Assembly: GCA_003452395.1 (NCBI GenBank)
Contig: DMOI01000055.1
Location: forward strand, 1 to 56,907
Source of the DNA: Clostridiales bacterium
Lineage (GTDB): Bacteria > Bacillota > Clostridia > Lachnospirales > UBA12420
Reading direction: 5' to 3'
Length of the DNA stretch: 56,907 bases
The position numbers and the translations under genes are program-made. This document shows positions 8,131 to 16,317 of this stretch, piece after piece (the first letter of the stretch is position 1; each line of letters opens with the position of its first letter). The notes below the pieces were generated by a model. That model saw only the letters and a list, made by a program, of their open reading frames with translations, searched no databases and was not told where the DNA came from.

Positions 8131-9585
8131 TTACTTCTCCATATCTTCAATTAACTCATATTTCAGTTCTCTTAGTCCATCTGACAAATCCACTATATAT
8201 TCGTGTGGGTTTTCGAATCGTTTTACTTCATCCCATAGTGTCTCTACTTGTGCCTTACAAAACTCTCTTGTTTCTTGTAATGTTGGTATATTATAAACCA
8301 ACTGTCCTTTTTCAAATATCGGTGTTAAAAGTTCCTTTGCTATATAATTTTCTACTTCTTTTGTTTTCCATCTATCTCTTTCATGTTTTAGAACATATGG
8401 AGCTGCAAAATCTATCTCTTCACTCCTCAAGCTTATGACATCTGCAATAGCCTTTCCGGTTTGATTATCATAAAGCCTAGAAACTGTTTTAAAACCTGGG
8501 TTTGTCATTTTTTCTACATTTTCACTAATCTTTATTTTTGGTTCTACTCTACCATCTTCATATTCTACCTCTGATAGTTTATATACACCTCCAAATACTG
8601 GGTCACTTTTAGCAGTAATATTCCTTTCTCCTACTCCCCACATATTTATTTCGTTACCTTGAAGTTTTAAATCTTTAATCAAATATTCATCAAGTGAATT
8701 TGATGCAACAATTTTTACATAATCTAATCCTTCAGCATCTAACATTTTTCTTGCTTCCTTTGATAAATAGGATAAATCACCGCTATCAAGTCTTATTGCT
8801 TTTAATTTATGTCCTGTCGGCTCTATTATTTCTTTTGCAACCCTTATTGCATTTGGTACCCCTGAATTTAAAGTGTCATATGTATCTACAAGTAATGTGG
8901 TTTTATCAGGATATTTATTTGCATATTTACAAAAAGCCTCATACTCATTCCCTGCTTCCATTATAAAACTATGTGCCATTGTCCCAGTTACTGGTATTCC
9001 AAACATCTTACCAGCCAGTACGTTGCTTGTTCCAGCCATGCCTGCTATGTATGACGCTCTAGCTCCATCAAGTCCTGCTGTATCCCCATGAGCTCTCCTT
9101 AATCCAAAATCTACTACTGGATCTTTATCAGCTGCTCTCACTATTCTTTCAGCCTTTGTAGCTATTCTAGATTGGTGATTAATTATATTTAGTACCGCAG
9201 TTTCAATAAACTGAACTTGTTTTAGAGGTCCCCTTGCCACAAGTAGTGGCTCACCCGGAAATACAACTGTTCCCTCTGGCATAGACCATATATCACAATC
9301 AAATTTGAAATCTTTTAAATAATCTAAAAACTTATCATCAAACAATTTAAGATTTCTTAAATATTCGATATCATCCTGCTCAAATTTAATGCCTTTTATA
9401 TATTTTATAATTTTTTCAAGTCCAGCAAATACTGCGAATCCCGCTTTATCTGGATTTTTTCTATAAAACATATCAAAACATGCAATCTTTTCCTCTTCAT
9501 CATCATTGTAAACCTGCATCATTGTTAATTGATATAAATCAGTAAGTAATGTTAAATTTCTTCCGTCTTCCATATTAAATTTCAT
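8131..9585 (-). CDS. pncB: Nicotinate phosphoribosyltransferase
   Basis: PncB makes nicotinate mononucleotide from nicotinate and PRPP in NAD salvage. The 484-residue protein is full length. It has the N-terminal LLTDLYQLTMMQVY and CFDMFYRKNP, then VDFGLRRAHGDTAG with the region of the active-site His, GTMAHSFIMEAG, LVDTYDTLNSG and IRLDSGDLSYLSKEARKMLD of the phosphoribosyl-binding barrel. I start at ATG 9585, five bases after AAAGGAGAGGA; a TTG six codons earlier overlaps that ribosome site. The gene has a strong promoter whose start overlaps a candidate NrtR site, and probably co-transcribes the nicotinamidase gene. Confidence 0.95.
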   Translation of the reverse strand: MKFNMEDGRNLTLLTDLYQLTMMQVYNDDEEEKIACFDMFYRKNPDKAGFAVFAGLEKIIKYIKGIKFEQDDIEYLRNLKLFDDKFLDYLKDFKFDCDIWSMPEGTVVFPGEPLLVARGPLKQVQFIETAVLNIINHQSRIATKAERIVRAADKDPVVDFGLRRAHGDTAGLDGARASYIAGMAGTSNVLAGKMFGIPVTGTMAHSFIMEAGNEYEAFCKYANKYPDKTTLLVDTYDTLNSGVPNAIRVAKEIIEPTGHKLKAIRLDSGDLSYLSKEARKMLDAEGLDYVKIVASNSLDEYLIKDLKLQGNEINMWGVGERNITAKSDPVFGGVYKLSEVEYEDGRVEPKIKISENVEKMTNPGFKTVSRLYDNQTGKAIADVISLRSEEIDFAAPYVLKHERDRWKTKEVENYIAKELLTPIFEKGQLVYNIPTLQETREFCKAQVETLWDEVKRFENPHEYIVDLSDGLRELKYELIEDMEK

Positions 9586-9611
9586 AAAATCCTCTCCTTT
9601 CAATTTTATTG

Positions 9612-9634
9612 TTATTAAGTTTTTGATAATAAGT
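9612..9634. promoter_or_regulatory. Candidate NrtR operator in the pncB leader
   Basis: The minus strand reads ACTTATTATC-N7-TAATAA, identical to the 8073-8095 site. It lies between the pncB promoter and the ribosome site and has TTATTA/TAATAA arms. Confidence 0.55.
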
Positions 9635-9690
9635 AATGTTAAAAAATATTAATCTACAATATAATCATCCCTTCTCGCTTTTATTCATTT

Positions 9691-9713
9691 ACTTATTATC
9701 ATTATATTAATAA
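9691..9713. promoter_or_regulatory. Candidate NrtR operator over the pncB transcription start
   Basis: The plus strand reads ACTTATTATC-N7-TAATAA, the same motif and spacing as the two leader copies but inverted. It starts about three bases after the predicted pncB +1, the classic place for a repressor. Confidence 0.6.
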
Positions 9714-9722
9714 CTTTTGTAA

Positions 9723-9751
9723 ATGATACCATTATTTTGAAACTTTGTCAA
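9723..9751 (-). promoter_or_regulatory. Sigma-A promoter of pncB
   Basis: On the minus strand TTGACA (9746-9751) and TATCAT (9723-9728) are 17 bases apart. The -35 box overlaps the left arm of the 9749-9797 inverted repeat. Confidence 0.75.
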
Positions 9752-9797
9752 GCACTTTTTATAAAAACGATAATATCTTTTTTATAAAAAGTGCTTG
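9749..9797. repeat. Perfect 18-bp inverted repeat upstream of the pncB promoter
   Basis: Arms CAAGCACTTTTTATAAAA (9749-9766) and its exact complement (9780-9797) enclose 13 bases. It lacks a clear T-run, so it does not look like an ordinary terminator. It touches the pncB -35 box. Confidence 0.8.
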
Positions 9798-9825
9798 CTT
9801 ATAATAATTAGCTTTTATAACAATC

Positions 9826-9846
9826 GAAAAACCACCCATTGGGTGG
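9826..9846 (-). terminator. nadK terminator
   Basis: The minus strand forms CCACCC-AAT-GGGTGG followed by TTTTT. It lies about 120 bases after the nadK stop. Confidence 0.75.
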
Positions 9847-9964
9847 CTCCTTCTATCTATATCACTTCGCTTTTTACATCAGCTTAAAATCTCATCTATA
9901 TACTCTAGCCTATATTTTATCTTATTTTATCTTCTCTTCACCATATAAACCAAAAAAATACCTT

Positions 9965-10822
9965 TCAATTCAACTTCTTTCTCAATATATCATAATAATT
10001 TATACCCTTAGGTTTTATAAGTTTTATTGTCTTCTCAGCCTTTCTTATGTATATTTCATCCTTACCACATAATTCTATTCCCTCTTGACCATCTATGGTA
10101 AGCATGGGCACTTCTTTTTCATTTTCTGCTTCTTCATTTAATTTTACACAAACTTTATGTGTATAAGAAACCACTATGGGTCTTGCACTTAATGAGTGTG
10201 GGCATACTGGAGTTATAACCATCATATGCGCATCTGGCATTAACAAAGGTCCCCCAGCTGATAGGTTGTAAGCTGTAGAGCCTGTTGGTGTCGATATTAT
10301 CACTCCATCAGCAAAATATTTATCTACATATTTCCCATTTATATGAATTTCCATTTCTATCATCCTCGAAAAAGACCCTCTATTTATTACTATATCATTT
10401 AGCCCTATCATGTCTTTTCTATCTGGGTCAGATGTAATACTTGCATCCACCATTATTCTCTCTTCTATTTCATATTTTCCTTTTTCTAAAAAAGCTACTA
10501 TATTTTCCATGTCACAAATTTCTACTTCCGCTAAAAAACCTATTCTTCCAAGATTTATCCCTATTATAGGCACATCATAATGATATACTTCTCGTGCTAG
10601 CCCAAGTATGGTACCATCCCCGCCTATTGCCATAATAATATCTATATTTTTATCTGGTATTTCATCTAACTCTATACAATTCTCTTTTAATTCAGCTTCA
10701 CATACTCCACGATAATTAATCCAAATGTTTTTATCATGTCTCCTTAGTATATCAACAAGCCTTTTTGTTACTTCAAGCCCTATATCCTTCTCCACATTTG
10801 TATATATCAAAATGTTCTTCAT
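9965..10822 (-). CDS. nadK: NAD kinase
   Basis: NadK phosphorylates NAD to NADP with ATP or polyphosphate. The 285-residue protein has the diagnostic GGDGT at about 67-71, GINLGRIGFLAE, GLNDIVINRG (the NE/D motif) and STPTGSTAYNLSAGGP, followed by a C-terminal half with LTIDGQEG. I use ATG 10822, nine bases after AAAGGTGG; an ATG seven codons upstream has no ribosome site. In many Clostridia nadK lies with recN and argR. Here it adjoins the NAD salvage genes and has its own promoter with a motif like the pncB operator, which suggests common control. Confidence 0.95.
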   Translation of the reverse strand: MKNILIYTNVEKDIGLEVTKRLVDILRRHDKNIWINYRGVCEAELKENCIELDEIPDKNIDIIMAIGGDGTILGLAREVYHYDVPIIGINLGRIGFLAEVEICDMENIVAFLEKGKYEIEERIMVDASITSDPDRKDMIGLNDIVINRGSFSRMIEMEIHINGKYVDKYFADGVIISTPTGSTAYNLSAGGPLLMPDAHMMVITPVCPHSLSARPIVVSYTHKVCVKLNEEAENEKEVPMLTIDGQEGIELCGKDEIYIRKAEKTIKLIKPKGINYYDILRKKLN

Positions 10823-10898
10823 AATATCAGTCCACCTTTTCATTTTACTAATTCAATTATTATCATTTCTTCTATTACCCTTTCGTCAATACACTTTT

Positions 10899-10918
10899 TA
10901 TTATTAACGTAATAAGTA
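10899..10918. promoter_or_regulatory. Candidate NrtR operator before nadK
   Basis: TTATTA-ACG-TAATAA (10901-10915) is a perfect palindrome just downstream of the predicted nadK start. On the minus strand it begins ACTTATTA as at pncB, but the half-site spacing differs from the 23-bp motif, so this is weaker. Confidence 0.4.
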
Positions 10919-10928
10919 GTTTTATTAT

Positions 10929-10957
10929 ATATTAACCTATTACCTAGATTATGTCAA
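10929..10957 (-). promoter_or_regulatory. Sigma-A promoter of nadK
   Basis: On the minus strand TTGACA (10952-10957) and TAATAT (10929-10934) have a 17-base spacer. Confidence 0.7.
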
Positions 10958-10993
10958 GTTTTTTCGTCTTATTAAACTCACTATTTTACAGTA

Positions 10994-11026
10994 TAAAAAA
11001 ACACAGCTAGTATTAACTACTGTGTT
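10994..11026 (-). terminator. Terminator overlapping the end of the 229-residue orphan gene
   Basis: On the minus strand AACACAG and CTGTGTT (11020-11026 with 11000-11006) pair around 13 bases and are followed by T7. The stop codon at 11013-11015 lies in the loop. Confidence 0.75.
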
Positions 11027-11702
11027 CTAAATCAAATATTTCAGCCTTTACCGGGGGTGGCAAATGAACAAATCCGAGTTTTTCCCAATATTTTGGGTCA
11101 ATTGGTTCCATCTTCACATCATCGAATTGTATTACTTTAGACTCCCCCGAGTTTGCTACATGTATAGGTTTGACTTGTGGGGTAGGTGTCGCTATATGTA
11201 GATTATCTAATTCTTCTTTACTAAGTGTATTATCTAACCATCTCTTAAAAAATATATTATCATTTTCATATATAATATATCTATTATTTGATTCTTCAAT
11301 TCTTCCTTTTATACTTTCAATCTGAGGCGATATCACGTTATTTAATTGATCATACATTTCACTCTTTATACATTTCGCCTCATCAAATGTTGCTGTGTTA
11401 TCTATTAGTTTACGAAGCACTTCAGGTTTATTTGCATAAATTATTTCTGTTTTTTGTTCTTGGGTCTTTTTATCAAAATCATAAAAAACAACATAACAAT
11501 CCTCAATCTCTTCAGTATTTGAACACCATATACTATTTATATCTTTTCTTACAATATGTATCCCTTTTTCAACCATACCACCAAAAGTTTTCACGCCTAT
11601 TCCTTCTTTTATTTCCCACTCTTCCCCTAATGCTTCAGATAACTCTTCCCAACATATAACTTTAAAAGTCTTTTCTCTTGCCTTTTCTATTTTCCCTCTC
11701 AT
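11013..11702 (-). CDS. Unknown 229-residue protein
   Basis: I do not recognise the family. The protein is soluble and mixed alpha/beta, without signal peptide or membrane segment. It is Lys/Glu-rich and ends with a proline-containing stretch (FVHLPPPVKAEIFDLEHSS). The segment CYVVFYDFDKKTQEQKTEIIYANKPEVLRKLIDN could be a small beta-alpha unit. It is monocistronic, with a consensus promoter at 11736-11764, an AGAGGTG ribosome site and its own terminator. Three AATAAGGAA boxes surround the promoter, which suggests regulated expression. It resembles the 802-residue orphan only in being an isolated single-gene unit. Confidence 0.7.
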   Translation of the reverse strand: MRGKIEKAREKTFKVICWEELSEALGEEWEIKEGIGVKTFGGMVEKGIHIVRKDINSIWCSNTEEIEDCYVVFYDFDKKTQEQKTEIIYANKPEVLRKLIDNTATFDEAKCIKSEMYDQLNNVISPQIESIKGRIEESNNRYIIYENDNIFFKRWLDNTLSKEELDNLHIATPTPQVKPIHVANSGESKVIQFDDVKMEPIDPKYWEKLGFVHLPPPVKAEIFDLEHSS

Positions 11703-11735
11703 ATAACACCTCTTTCTTTTTTCCTTATTATGTAT

Positions 11736-11764
11736 ATTATAACATTTTCTTCCTTATTTTGCAA
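11736..11764 (-). promoter_or_regulatory. Sigma-A promoter with three AATAAGGAA boxes
   Basis: TTGCAA (11759-11764) and TATAAT (11736-11741) are 17 bases apart on the minus strand. AATAAGGAA occurs at 11772-11780, 11750-11758 and 11721-11729, that is, upstream of -35, in the spacer, and downstream of -10. Confidence 0.7.
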
Positions 11765-11847
11765 GATTTTTTTCCTTATTTTACTTAAAAAATTGTTTGT
11801 ATCCACGAATTGCTCCGTGTACGTAGTTTACTTTATTAAATAACAAA

Positions 11848-11875
11848 GGGGAGTCACTCTATAGAGTAACTCCTC
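11848..11875 (-). terminator. ftsH terminator
   Basis: The minus strand pairs GGAGTTACTCT with AGAGTGACTCC around TAT, ending CCCCTTTG. It lies 13 bases after the ftsH stop. The T-run is weak. Confidence 0.6.
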
Positions 11876-11888
11876 TTATCTTAATATA

Positions 11889-13835
11889 TTATAATTTCTC
11901 CTTAATTTCTTCTTTTTTAAATAAAGCCTCAAACTCTTCTCCCGTTATCTTTTCCTTTTCAAGTAAAAGGTTTGAAGTGCTATGCAATATTTCTATATGT
12001 TCTTTCAATAACTTTTCTGCTTCATCATAACATCCATTTATTATACTTTTTATTTCTGAATCTATCTCTCTAGCTATCTCTTCACTATAATTACTCTTTG
12101 AACCCCAGTCTCTTCCTATAAATACTTCATCACTATCACTTCCGTATTGTATAGGTCCAAGCTTATCACTCATTCCATATTTAGTCACCATATTTTTGGC
12201 TATTAATGTGGCTCTTTGTATATCGTTGCTTGCACCAGTTGTTATGTCATCAAATATCATCTTCTCAGCAATTCTACCTCCGAGTAAAGTCATTATTTTA
12301 TATCTCATAAAACTTTTTGACAAGGTTCCTCTATCCTCTTGCGGAAGTGGCATTGTATAACCACCTGCAGGTCCTGTAGGTATTATAGATATGCTATGCA
12401 CAGGGTCCATATCAGGTAAGATATGAAAAAGTATAGCATGACCTGCTTCGTGGTAAGCAGTGTTTTTCTTTTCCTTATCAGAAATAACCTTACTCTTCTT
12501 TTCAGTTCCTACGGCAGCTTTTATAAGTGCCTTATTTATATGCTCCATATATATTTCCTTTTTGTCTTCCTTTGCAGCTATTATGGCCCCTTCGTTAAGA
12601 AGATTTTCTAAATCTGCACCCGTAAAGCCGGCAGTTGTTTTTGCTATAATATCAAGCTTCACATTTTCAGCAAGTACCTTACCTTTTGCATGAACCTTTA
12701 GTATCTCTTCTCTACCTTTTACGTCAGGTCCACCTACATGTACTCTTCTATCGAAGCGTCCTGGCCTAAGCAATGCAGGGTCTAGTATGTCAGCTCTATT
12801 TGTCGCTGCAATAACTATAACTCCCTGATTAGTTTCGAACCCATCCATTTCAACTAAAAGTTGATTCAGTGTCTGTTCCCTTTCGTCATGTCCTCCACCT
12901 AGTCCTGCTCCTCTTTTACGTCCTACTGCATCTATTTCATCTATAAATATTATTCCTGGTGAGTTTTTCTTTGCTTGTTCAAATAAATCCCTTACACGTG
13001 ATGCTCCTACCCCAACAAACATCTCTACAAAATCAGAACCTGATATACTAAAGAATGGTACCCCTGCTTCGCCTGCTATTGCTTTTGCAAGCAAAGTCTT
13101 ACCAGTACCTGGAGGACCCACGAGTAAAATTCCTTTTGGTATTCGTGCTCCTATGTCTATAAACTTTTTAGGCTGTTTTAAAAACTCAACTACCTCTTTT
13201 ACTTCTTCTTTTTCTTCATCAAGTCCTGCAACATTTGTAAAATTTATTTTATTTTTATCCCCTACAACTAGCTTTGCACGGCTCTTTCCAAATGACATAA
13301 CTCGGCTTCCACCTCCGCCGCCGCTGCCCATTTGACCAAAGAAAAGCGATATTATTACTATAAAAACTATTACTATACTAGTTATAAATAAAACTTGAAA
13401 TAAACCATCAGAACTTTCTGGTTGCTCAGTTACTATTATCAAATTTGGCTGTTTTGGTAATATATTTTTAGTTATATAATCCATAAAGACTTGTAAATTA
13501 GGTACATTCACCTCGAGTCTTACGCTCGGTTCCTGTCCTTCTGCTTTTATAGTATCTACACCTGTTGTATCTGTAGATTTTTTGGTGTCTGTGCCTATAG
13601 TATCTGCCTTTACTCTAGCCATCCCAGCCTTTTCTGAAGGCATTATTGATAGTTTTTCTATTTTTCCTTCATCAAGTTTCGTTATAAGTACGTTATAATT
13701 TTCTTCTTTAGTTGTTATATCATTACCATATTGTGACATATATGCAACTAGCAATATTATAACAAATATAATTATGTATAATCCAAATCCTCTAAAATAT
13801 TTTTCCAAATTAATCCCCCCGAAGTTAAATTCCAA
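11889..13835 (-). CDS. ftsH: ATP-dependent zinc metalloprotease FtsH
   Basis: FtsH is a membrane-anchored AAA protease that degrades damaged membrane proteins and regulators. The 648-residue protein has a membrane helix at about 18-34, an external domain, a second helix at about 147-167, the AAA module with Walker A GPPGTGKT (240-247), Walker B IIFIDE (295-300) and the second region of homology (ATNRADILDPALLRPGRFDRR), then the zinc site HEAGH (462-466). The external domain is somewhat long and carries a Thr/Asp-rich stretch at about 79-97. It lies downstream of tilS in the same direction, 80 bases away, the usual tilS-ftsH neighbourhood. Confidence 0.97.
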   Translation of the reverse strand: MEFNFGGINLEKYFRGFGLYIIIFVIILLVAYMSQYGNDITTKEENYNVLITKLDEGKIEKLSIMPSEKAGMARVKADTIGTDTKKSTDTTGVDTIKAEGQEPSVRLEVNVPNLQVFMDYITKNILPKQPNLIIVTEQPESSDGLFQVLFITSIVIVFIVIISLFFGQMGSGGGGGSRVMSFGKSRAKLVVGDKNKINFTNVAGLDEEKEEVKEVVEFLKQPKKFIDIGARIPKGILLVGPPGTGKTLLAKAIAGEAGVPFFSISGSDFVEMFVGVGASRVRDLFEQAKKNSPGIIFIDEIDAVGRKRGAGLGGGHDEREQTLNQLLVEMDGFETNQGVIVIAATNRADILDPALLRPGRFDRRVHVGGPDVKGREEILKVHAKGKVLAENVKLDIIAKTTAGFTGADLENLLNEGAIIAAKEDKKEIYMEHINKALIKAAVGTEKKSKVISDKEKKNTAYHEAGHAILFHILPDMDPVHSISIIPTGPAGGYTMPLPQEDRGTLSKSFMRYKIMTLLGGRIAEKMIFDDITTGASNDIQRATLIAKNMVTKYGMSDKLGPIQYGSDSDEVFIGRDWGSKSNYSEEIAREIDSEIKSIINGCYDEAEKLLKEHIEILHSTSNLLLEKEKITGEEFEALFKKEEIKEKL

Positions 13836-13915
13836 TAAATTTTTATTATCCTATAATACTAACTACACTAATATATCATATTTAAAATCAAAAATCAACC
13901 TTATAATTAAATTTT

Positions 13916-15298
13916 TTAATTCAAAGTACAACTCTGTACTTTCAGCACTTTCTTAGTCTTTTCATTTATTGCAAAAAACGGACTAGTTTTATATCCTACA
14001 ATCCATATTGCATTATTGTTTTGAACTAATATTGGTAACTTATTTCTTTCGTATATAGGTATTTTACTGTTTGTAAAAAATTTCTTTAGCTTTTGTCTTT
14101 CGCTATCTGGCTTAATATAAATATAATCTCCTTCTCGCCTATTTCTAATACTCAAAAGATCAATATTAATTTTATCAAAATCAAAATATTTTATAGTTTC
14201 AGTATTTATTATATTTTCATTATTATCTATTAATTCTAACGTAAACTTAGTTCCTTCCACATTTATCTGACATGGAATGTTTTTTACTTTAGATTCGTAT
14301 ACAAAACTTTCATCAAAATTTGCTATAAATATTTTTAATATATTGAAATCTTTTTGAGCAATAATGTTATTAGGCAAATTTAATTGTTTACCTGATTGCT
14401 TATTCATCATAGTAATTATATCATGAACATGACCCATATATATATCTTTAAGGTTTTCCCCTGCGATTTCATATAAAGCTTTTCGTAACACTCTTTTTAT
14501 TATTGCATTTTCGCACCTTTTTAAACCCTCTATATCTATCTGTATACAATCCTTTTTTACACTTTTAACAACAGCATTAAAATTTTTATACGCTTCTTTC
14601 TCCATATATTCTTCTACTTCTTCTAATAATATAGTCATTCTAAAAATATTATCTGTAACCTTTTCATTTATATTTTCTTTTATATATGGTATTAGTTGAT
14701 TCCGCACTTTATTTCTAGTATATACATTTTCAATATTTGTACTATCTATTACATATTTAAGCTTATTCTCCTCGCAATAACTCTCAATTTCATCTCTTGT
14801 GCAGCAGATAAGTGGTCTTATTATGTTATTATTCTTTGCATTTATTCCAGTAAGTCCCTTTAACCCTGTACCTCTTATTAAGTTAATAAGTACTGTCTCC
14901 ACACAATCATTTTCGTTATGTGCAATAGCTATCTTGTCAGCATTTTCTGCCCTTAGTACTTCGGTAAACTTTTCATATCTTAGCTTCCTTCCTGCCTCTT
15001 CTTCTGTTATATGTGTAGTTTTTGCGTATTCCTTAACATTGCATTTAAAAATATAAGTTAAAATATGATTATTTTCACAATATTCTTTCACGAAGCTTTC
15101 GTCTCTCGCTGCCTCTTGTCCTCTTATACCGTGATTTATATGCACTACAATAATCTTAATGTTATACTCATTTTTTAATGCTAATAATATATGCAGTAAA
15201 CTCATGGAGTCTGCACCACCAGAGACTCCAACCACTATCTTTTCCCCATTATTTATCATGTCATGTTTCTGTATAGCTTCTACAACTTTTTTTATCAT
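13916..15298 (-). CDS. tilS: tRNA(Ile)-lysidine synthase
   Basis: TilS attaches lysine to C34 of tRNA-Ile(CAU), changing decoding from AUG to AUA. The 460-residue protein has the PP-loop VSGGADS at about 25-31, HINHGIRG, IAHNENDCVETVLINLIRGTGLKGLTGI and the C-terminal TilS domain ending in NRREGDYIYIKP...KKFFTNSKIP and the substrate-recognition segment. The C-terminal codons (KVQSCTLN) are encoded by a small AAAGTAC/GTACTTT inverted repeat that resembles the heptad repeats found elsewhere in the window. The gene is divergent from the dnaD-like gene. Confidence 0.95.
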   Translation of the reverse strand: MIKKVVEAIQKHDMINNGEKIVVGVSGGADSMSLLHILLALKNEYNIKIIVVHINHGIRGQEAARDESFVKEYCENNHILTYIFKCNVKEYAKTTHITEEEAGRKLRYEKFTEVLRAENADKIAIAHNENDCVETVLINLIRGTGLKGLTGINAKNNNIIRPLICCTRDEIESYCEENKLKYVIDSTNIENVYTRNKVRNQLIPYIKENINEKVTDNIFRMTILLEEVEEYMEKEAYKNFNAVVKSVKKDCIQIDIEGLKRCENAIIKRVLRKALYEIAGENLKDIYMGHVHDIITMMNKQSGKQLNLPNNIIAQKDFNILKIFIANFDESFVYESKVKNIPCQINVEGTKFTLELIDNNENIINTETIKYFDFDKINIDLLSIRNRREGDYIYIKPDSERQKLKKFFTNSKIPIYERNKLPILVQNNNAIWIVGYKTSPFFAINEKTKKVLKVQSCTLN

Positions 15299-15446
15299 TA
15301 AAAAACCTCCTGTATAATTCTATAATCTATTTTACCATCTTTTTTTATTTTTTTCTACCATTTTCAAAAAAATTATGCTATAATTAATTAAAATAAATGT
15401 GCATATCATATGTATATTTATAACTGAATTATCAGGAGGTTTTTTC

Positions 15447-16316
15447 ATGAGCACAATTACTTTTAAAACTAAACAAATAAATAATTCAACTCCGATAGCA
15501 AACATATTTATTGAAAAATACCTACCAAAAGCGAATGCGACATATGTAAAGATATACATTTATTTATATAGATTTTTTTATACTAATACTCAAACCTCTA
15601 TAAAGAGCGTATCTAGCAACCTATCATTACTTGAATCTGATGTTATTAATGCTATTAAATACTGGGAGTCTGTAGGTCTTATGAGCCTTGAGACAGATAC
15701 TAAGGCTAATACATATTGTATTAACTTTGTAAATCTAAATGACCCCTGTTTGCCGCAAGGTAAGCTTATGACAGCTGATTTAAATAATGATACTAATAAT
15801 AAAAAATTTACTGTGAAAGAACATACTTATGATCCACAAGAGGTCGGACACATATTAAAATATAATACAGATATAAAAGAATTTATTGGCTTTGTGGAAT
15901 CAAAGTATGCTGCTAGCTTTTCACCTAAAAATCTTAATCAAATTATAAATATGTTTGATAGTCTTATACTTTCAATTGATGTCTATAAGTTTTTGGTTAC
16001 ATATACTCATACAAAAGGGATTACAAACATAAACTCTATGCTTTCGTATATAGAAAAAATAGCAGTTTCATTATGTGAAAAAAACATAACGACTTTAGAA
16101 GATGCTGAAAAATATTTGAGCGGAGCAACTAGATTATCAAACAATCAGACAAATACTCAAGCTAAAGAAAATAAAGCAGTACAAACAAAATCAAACAATA
16201 AGTTTATGAATTTTGATCAGCAAAATTGGGATTTTGAAGAAATCAAACGTCAAGAACAAGAATTTATCGAAGATGATTATAAAAGAATCTTAGAAAAAAA
16301 TAGAAAGGTGGATTAA
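15447..16316 (+). CDS. DnaD-domain replication initiation protein
   Basis: DnaD-like proteins help load the replicative helicase at origins and restart sites in Firmicutes. The 289-residue protein has an N-terminal winged-helix-like part (TFKTKQINNSTPIANIFIEKYLPKAN... then a helical segment), a linker, and a C-terminal DnaD/DnaB_2 helical domain (about residues 125-210) ending in the INSMLSYIEKIAVSLCEKNITTLEDAEKYL type of tail, then an acidic end. I start at ATG 15447, six bases after AGGAGG; an earlier ATG at 15399 has no ribosome site. It is followed after one base by a DnaI/DnaC-like loader, a pair common in Clostridia. Confidence 0.88.
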   Translation: MSTITFKTKQINNSTPIANIFIEKYLPKANATYVKIYIYLYRFFYTNTQTSIKSVSSNLSLLESDVINAIKYWESVGLMSLETDTKANTYCINFVNLNDPCLPQGKLMTADLNNDTNNKKFTVKEHTYDPQEVGHILKYNTDIKEFIGFVESKYAASFSPKNLNQIINMFDSLILSIDVYKFLVTYTHTKGITNINSMLSYIEKIAVSLCEKNITTLEDAEKYLSGATRLSNNQTNTQAKENKAVQTKSNNKFMNFDQQNWDFEEIKRQEQEFIEDDYKRILEKNRKVD

Positions 16317-16317
16317 T

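Larger units (their letters stand above)
9586..9964. other. 379-bp regulatory spacer between pncB and nadK
   Basis: No gene is seen. From left to right it holds the pncB ribosome site, two candidate NrtR operators (9612-9634, 9691-9713), the pncB promoter, an 18-bp-arm inverted repeat (9749-9797) and the nadK terminator (9826-9846). From 9847 to 9964 I see nothing recognisable. Confidence 0.7.

Noticed and set aside
13917..13945. Terminator at the tilS 3' end
   Set aside because: The AAAGTAC/GTACTTT stem is inside the coding region and no T-run follows it in the right place.
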